Assembly: GCA_003488005.1 (NCBI GenBank)
Contig: DNND01000037.1
Location: 23,922 to 30,602 of the forward strand
Source: Blastocatellia bacterium
Lineage (GTDB): Bacteria > Acidobacteriota > Blastocatellia > Pyrinomonadales > Pyrinomonadaceae
DNA length: 6,681 nt
Reading direction: 5' to 3'
How positions within the stretch are numbered: position 1 is the stretch's first letter; every line of letters starts with the position of its first letter. Under the pieces are notes generated by a model. That model was not told the origin of the DNA. It worked only from the letters and a program-made list of their open reading frames with translations, and searched no databases. This document shows positions 6,661 to 6,681 of this stretch, piece by piece. The translations under genes were made by a program, and so were the position numbers.

Positions 6661-6681
6661 AACCATTTACCATTTACTATT
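6661..6681 (+). repeat. Heptamer-repeat arm, cut by the window end (right arm flanking the four-helix-bundle gene)
   Basis: Read on the plus strand this is AACC, ATTTACC, ATTTACT, ATT, after which the window ends. All 21 bases match the inverted arm at 6194-6225. By analogy with the three complete arms, about 11 more bases are expected outside the window. It lies 29 bases upstream of the start codon of the four-helix-bundle gene. Confidence 0.85.

Overview
The window carries three genes, all on the minus strand and so transcribed from high to low coordinates. In that order they are a small four-helix-bundle (S23/IVS-type) protein (6263-6631), a 532-residue protein of the nickel-dependent lactate racemase (LarA/DUF2088) superfamily (4584-6182), and a 1470-residue multidomain lipid enzyme (44-4456). 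The lipid enzyme has the order fatty acyl-CoA reductase, AMP-forming acyl ligase, acyl carrier domain, PlsC-type acyltransferase. Gaps are short (43, 127, 80 and 50 bases), so no stretch over 300 bases lacks a gene.

Taxonomy is an inference from gene content and style only. The moderately GC-rich DNA, an ElbD-like ether-lipid enzyme, an abundant-type four-helix-bundle gene and short AT-rich intergenic repeats fit an Acidobacteriota bacterium, possibly Blastocatellia (subdivision 4). Other soil lineages such as Myxococcota are not excluded. There is no rRNA, tRNA, CRISPR array, transposase or integrase.

The large enzyme contains every activity needed to activate a fatty acid, hold it on a carrier, reduce it to a fatty alcohol and transfer an acyl chain to a glycerophosphate-type acceptor. 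This domain content matches, from memory, ElbD of myxobacteria, which is involved in ether-lipid synthesis. The LarA-like protein keeps the residues expected to hold the nickel-pincer cofactor but has lost two residues used in lactate racemisation, so its substrate is probably not lactate. No direct biochemical link between it and the lipid enzyme can be read from the sequence.

The most unusual signal lies between the genes. Four AT-rich repeat arms follow one grammar, AACY followed by four heptamers of the form RTTNACN (the fourth arm is cut by the window end). They form two inverted pairs with the AACY ends facing inward. One pair encloses the four-helix-bundle gene and is identical over all 21 visible bases. 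The other encloses only 52 noncoding bases between the LarA-like and ElbD-like genes. This looks like a small repeat-bounded cassette next to an empty or gene-less relative, and the arms sit directly in the leaders of both larger genes.
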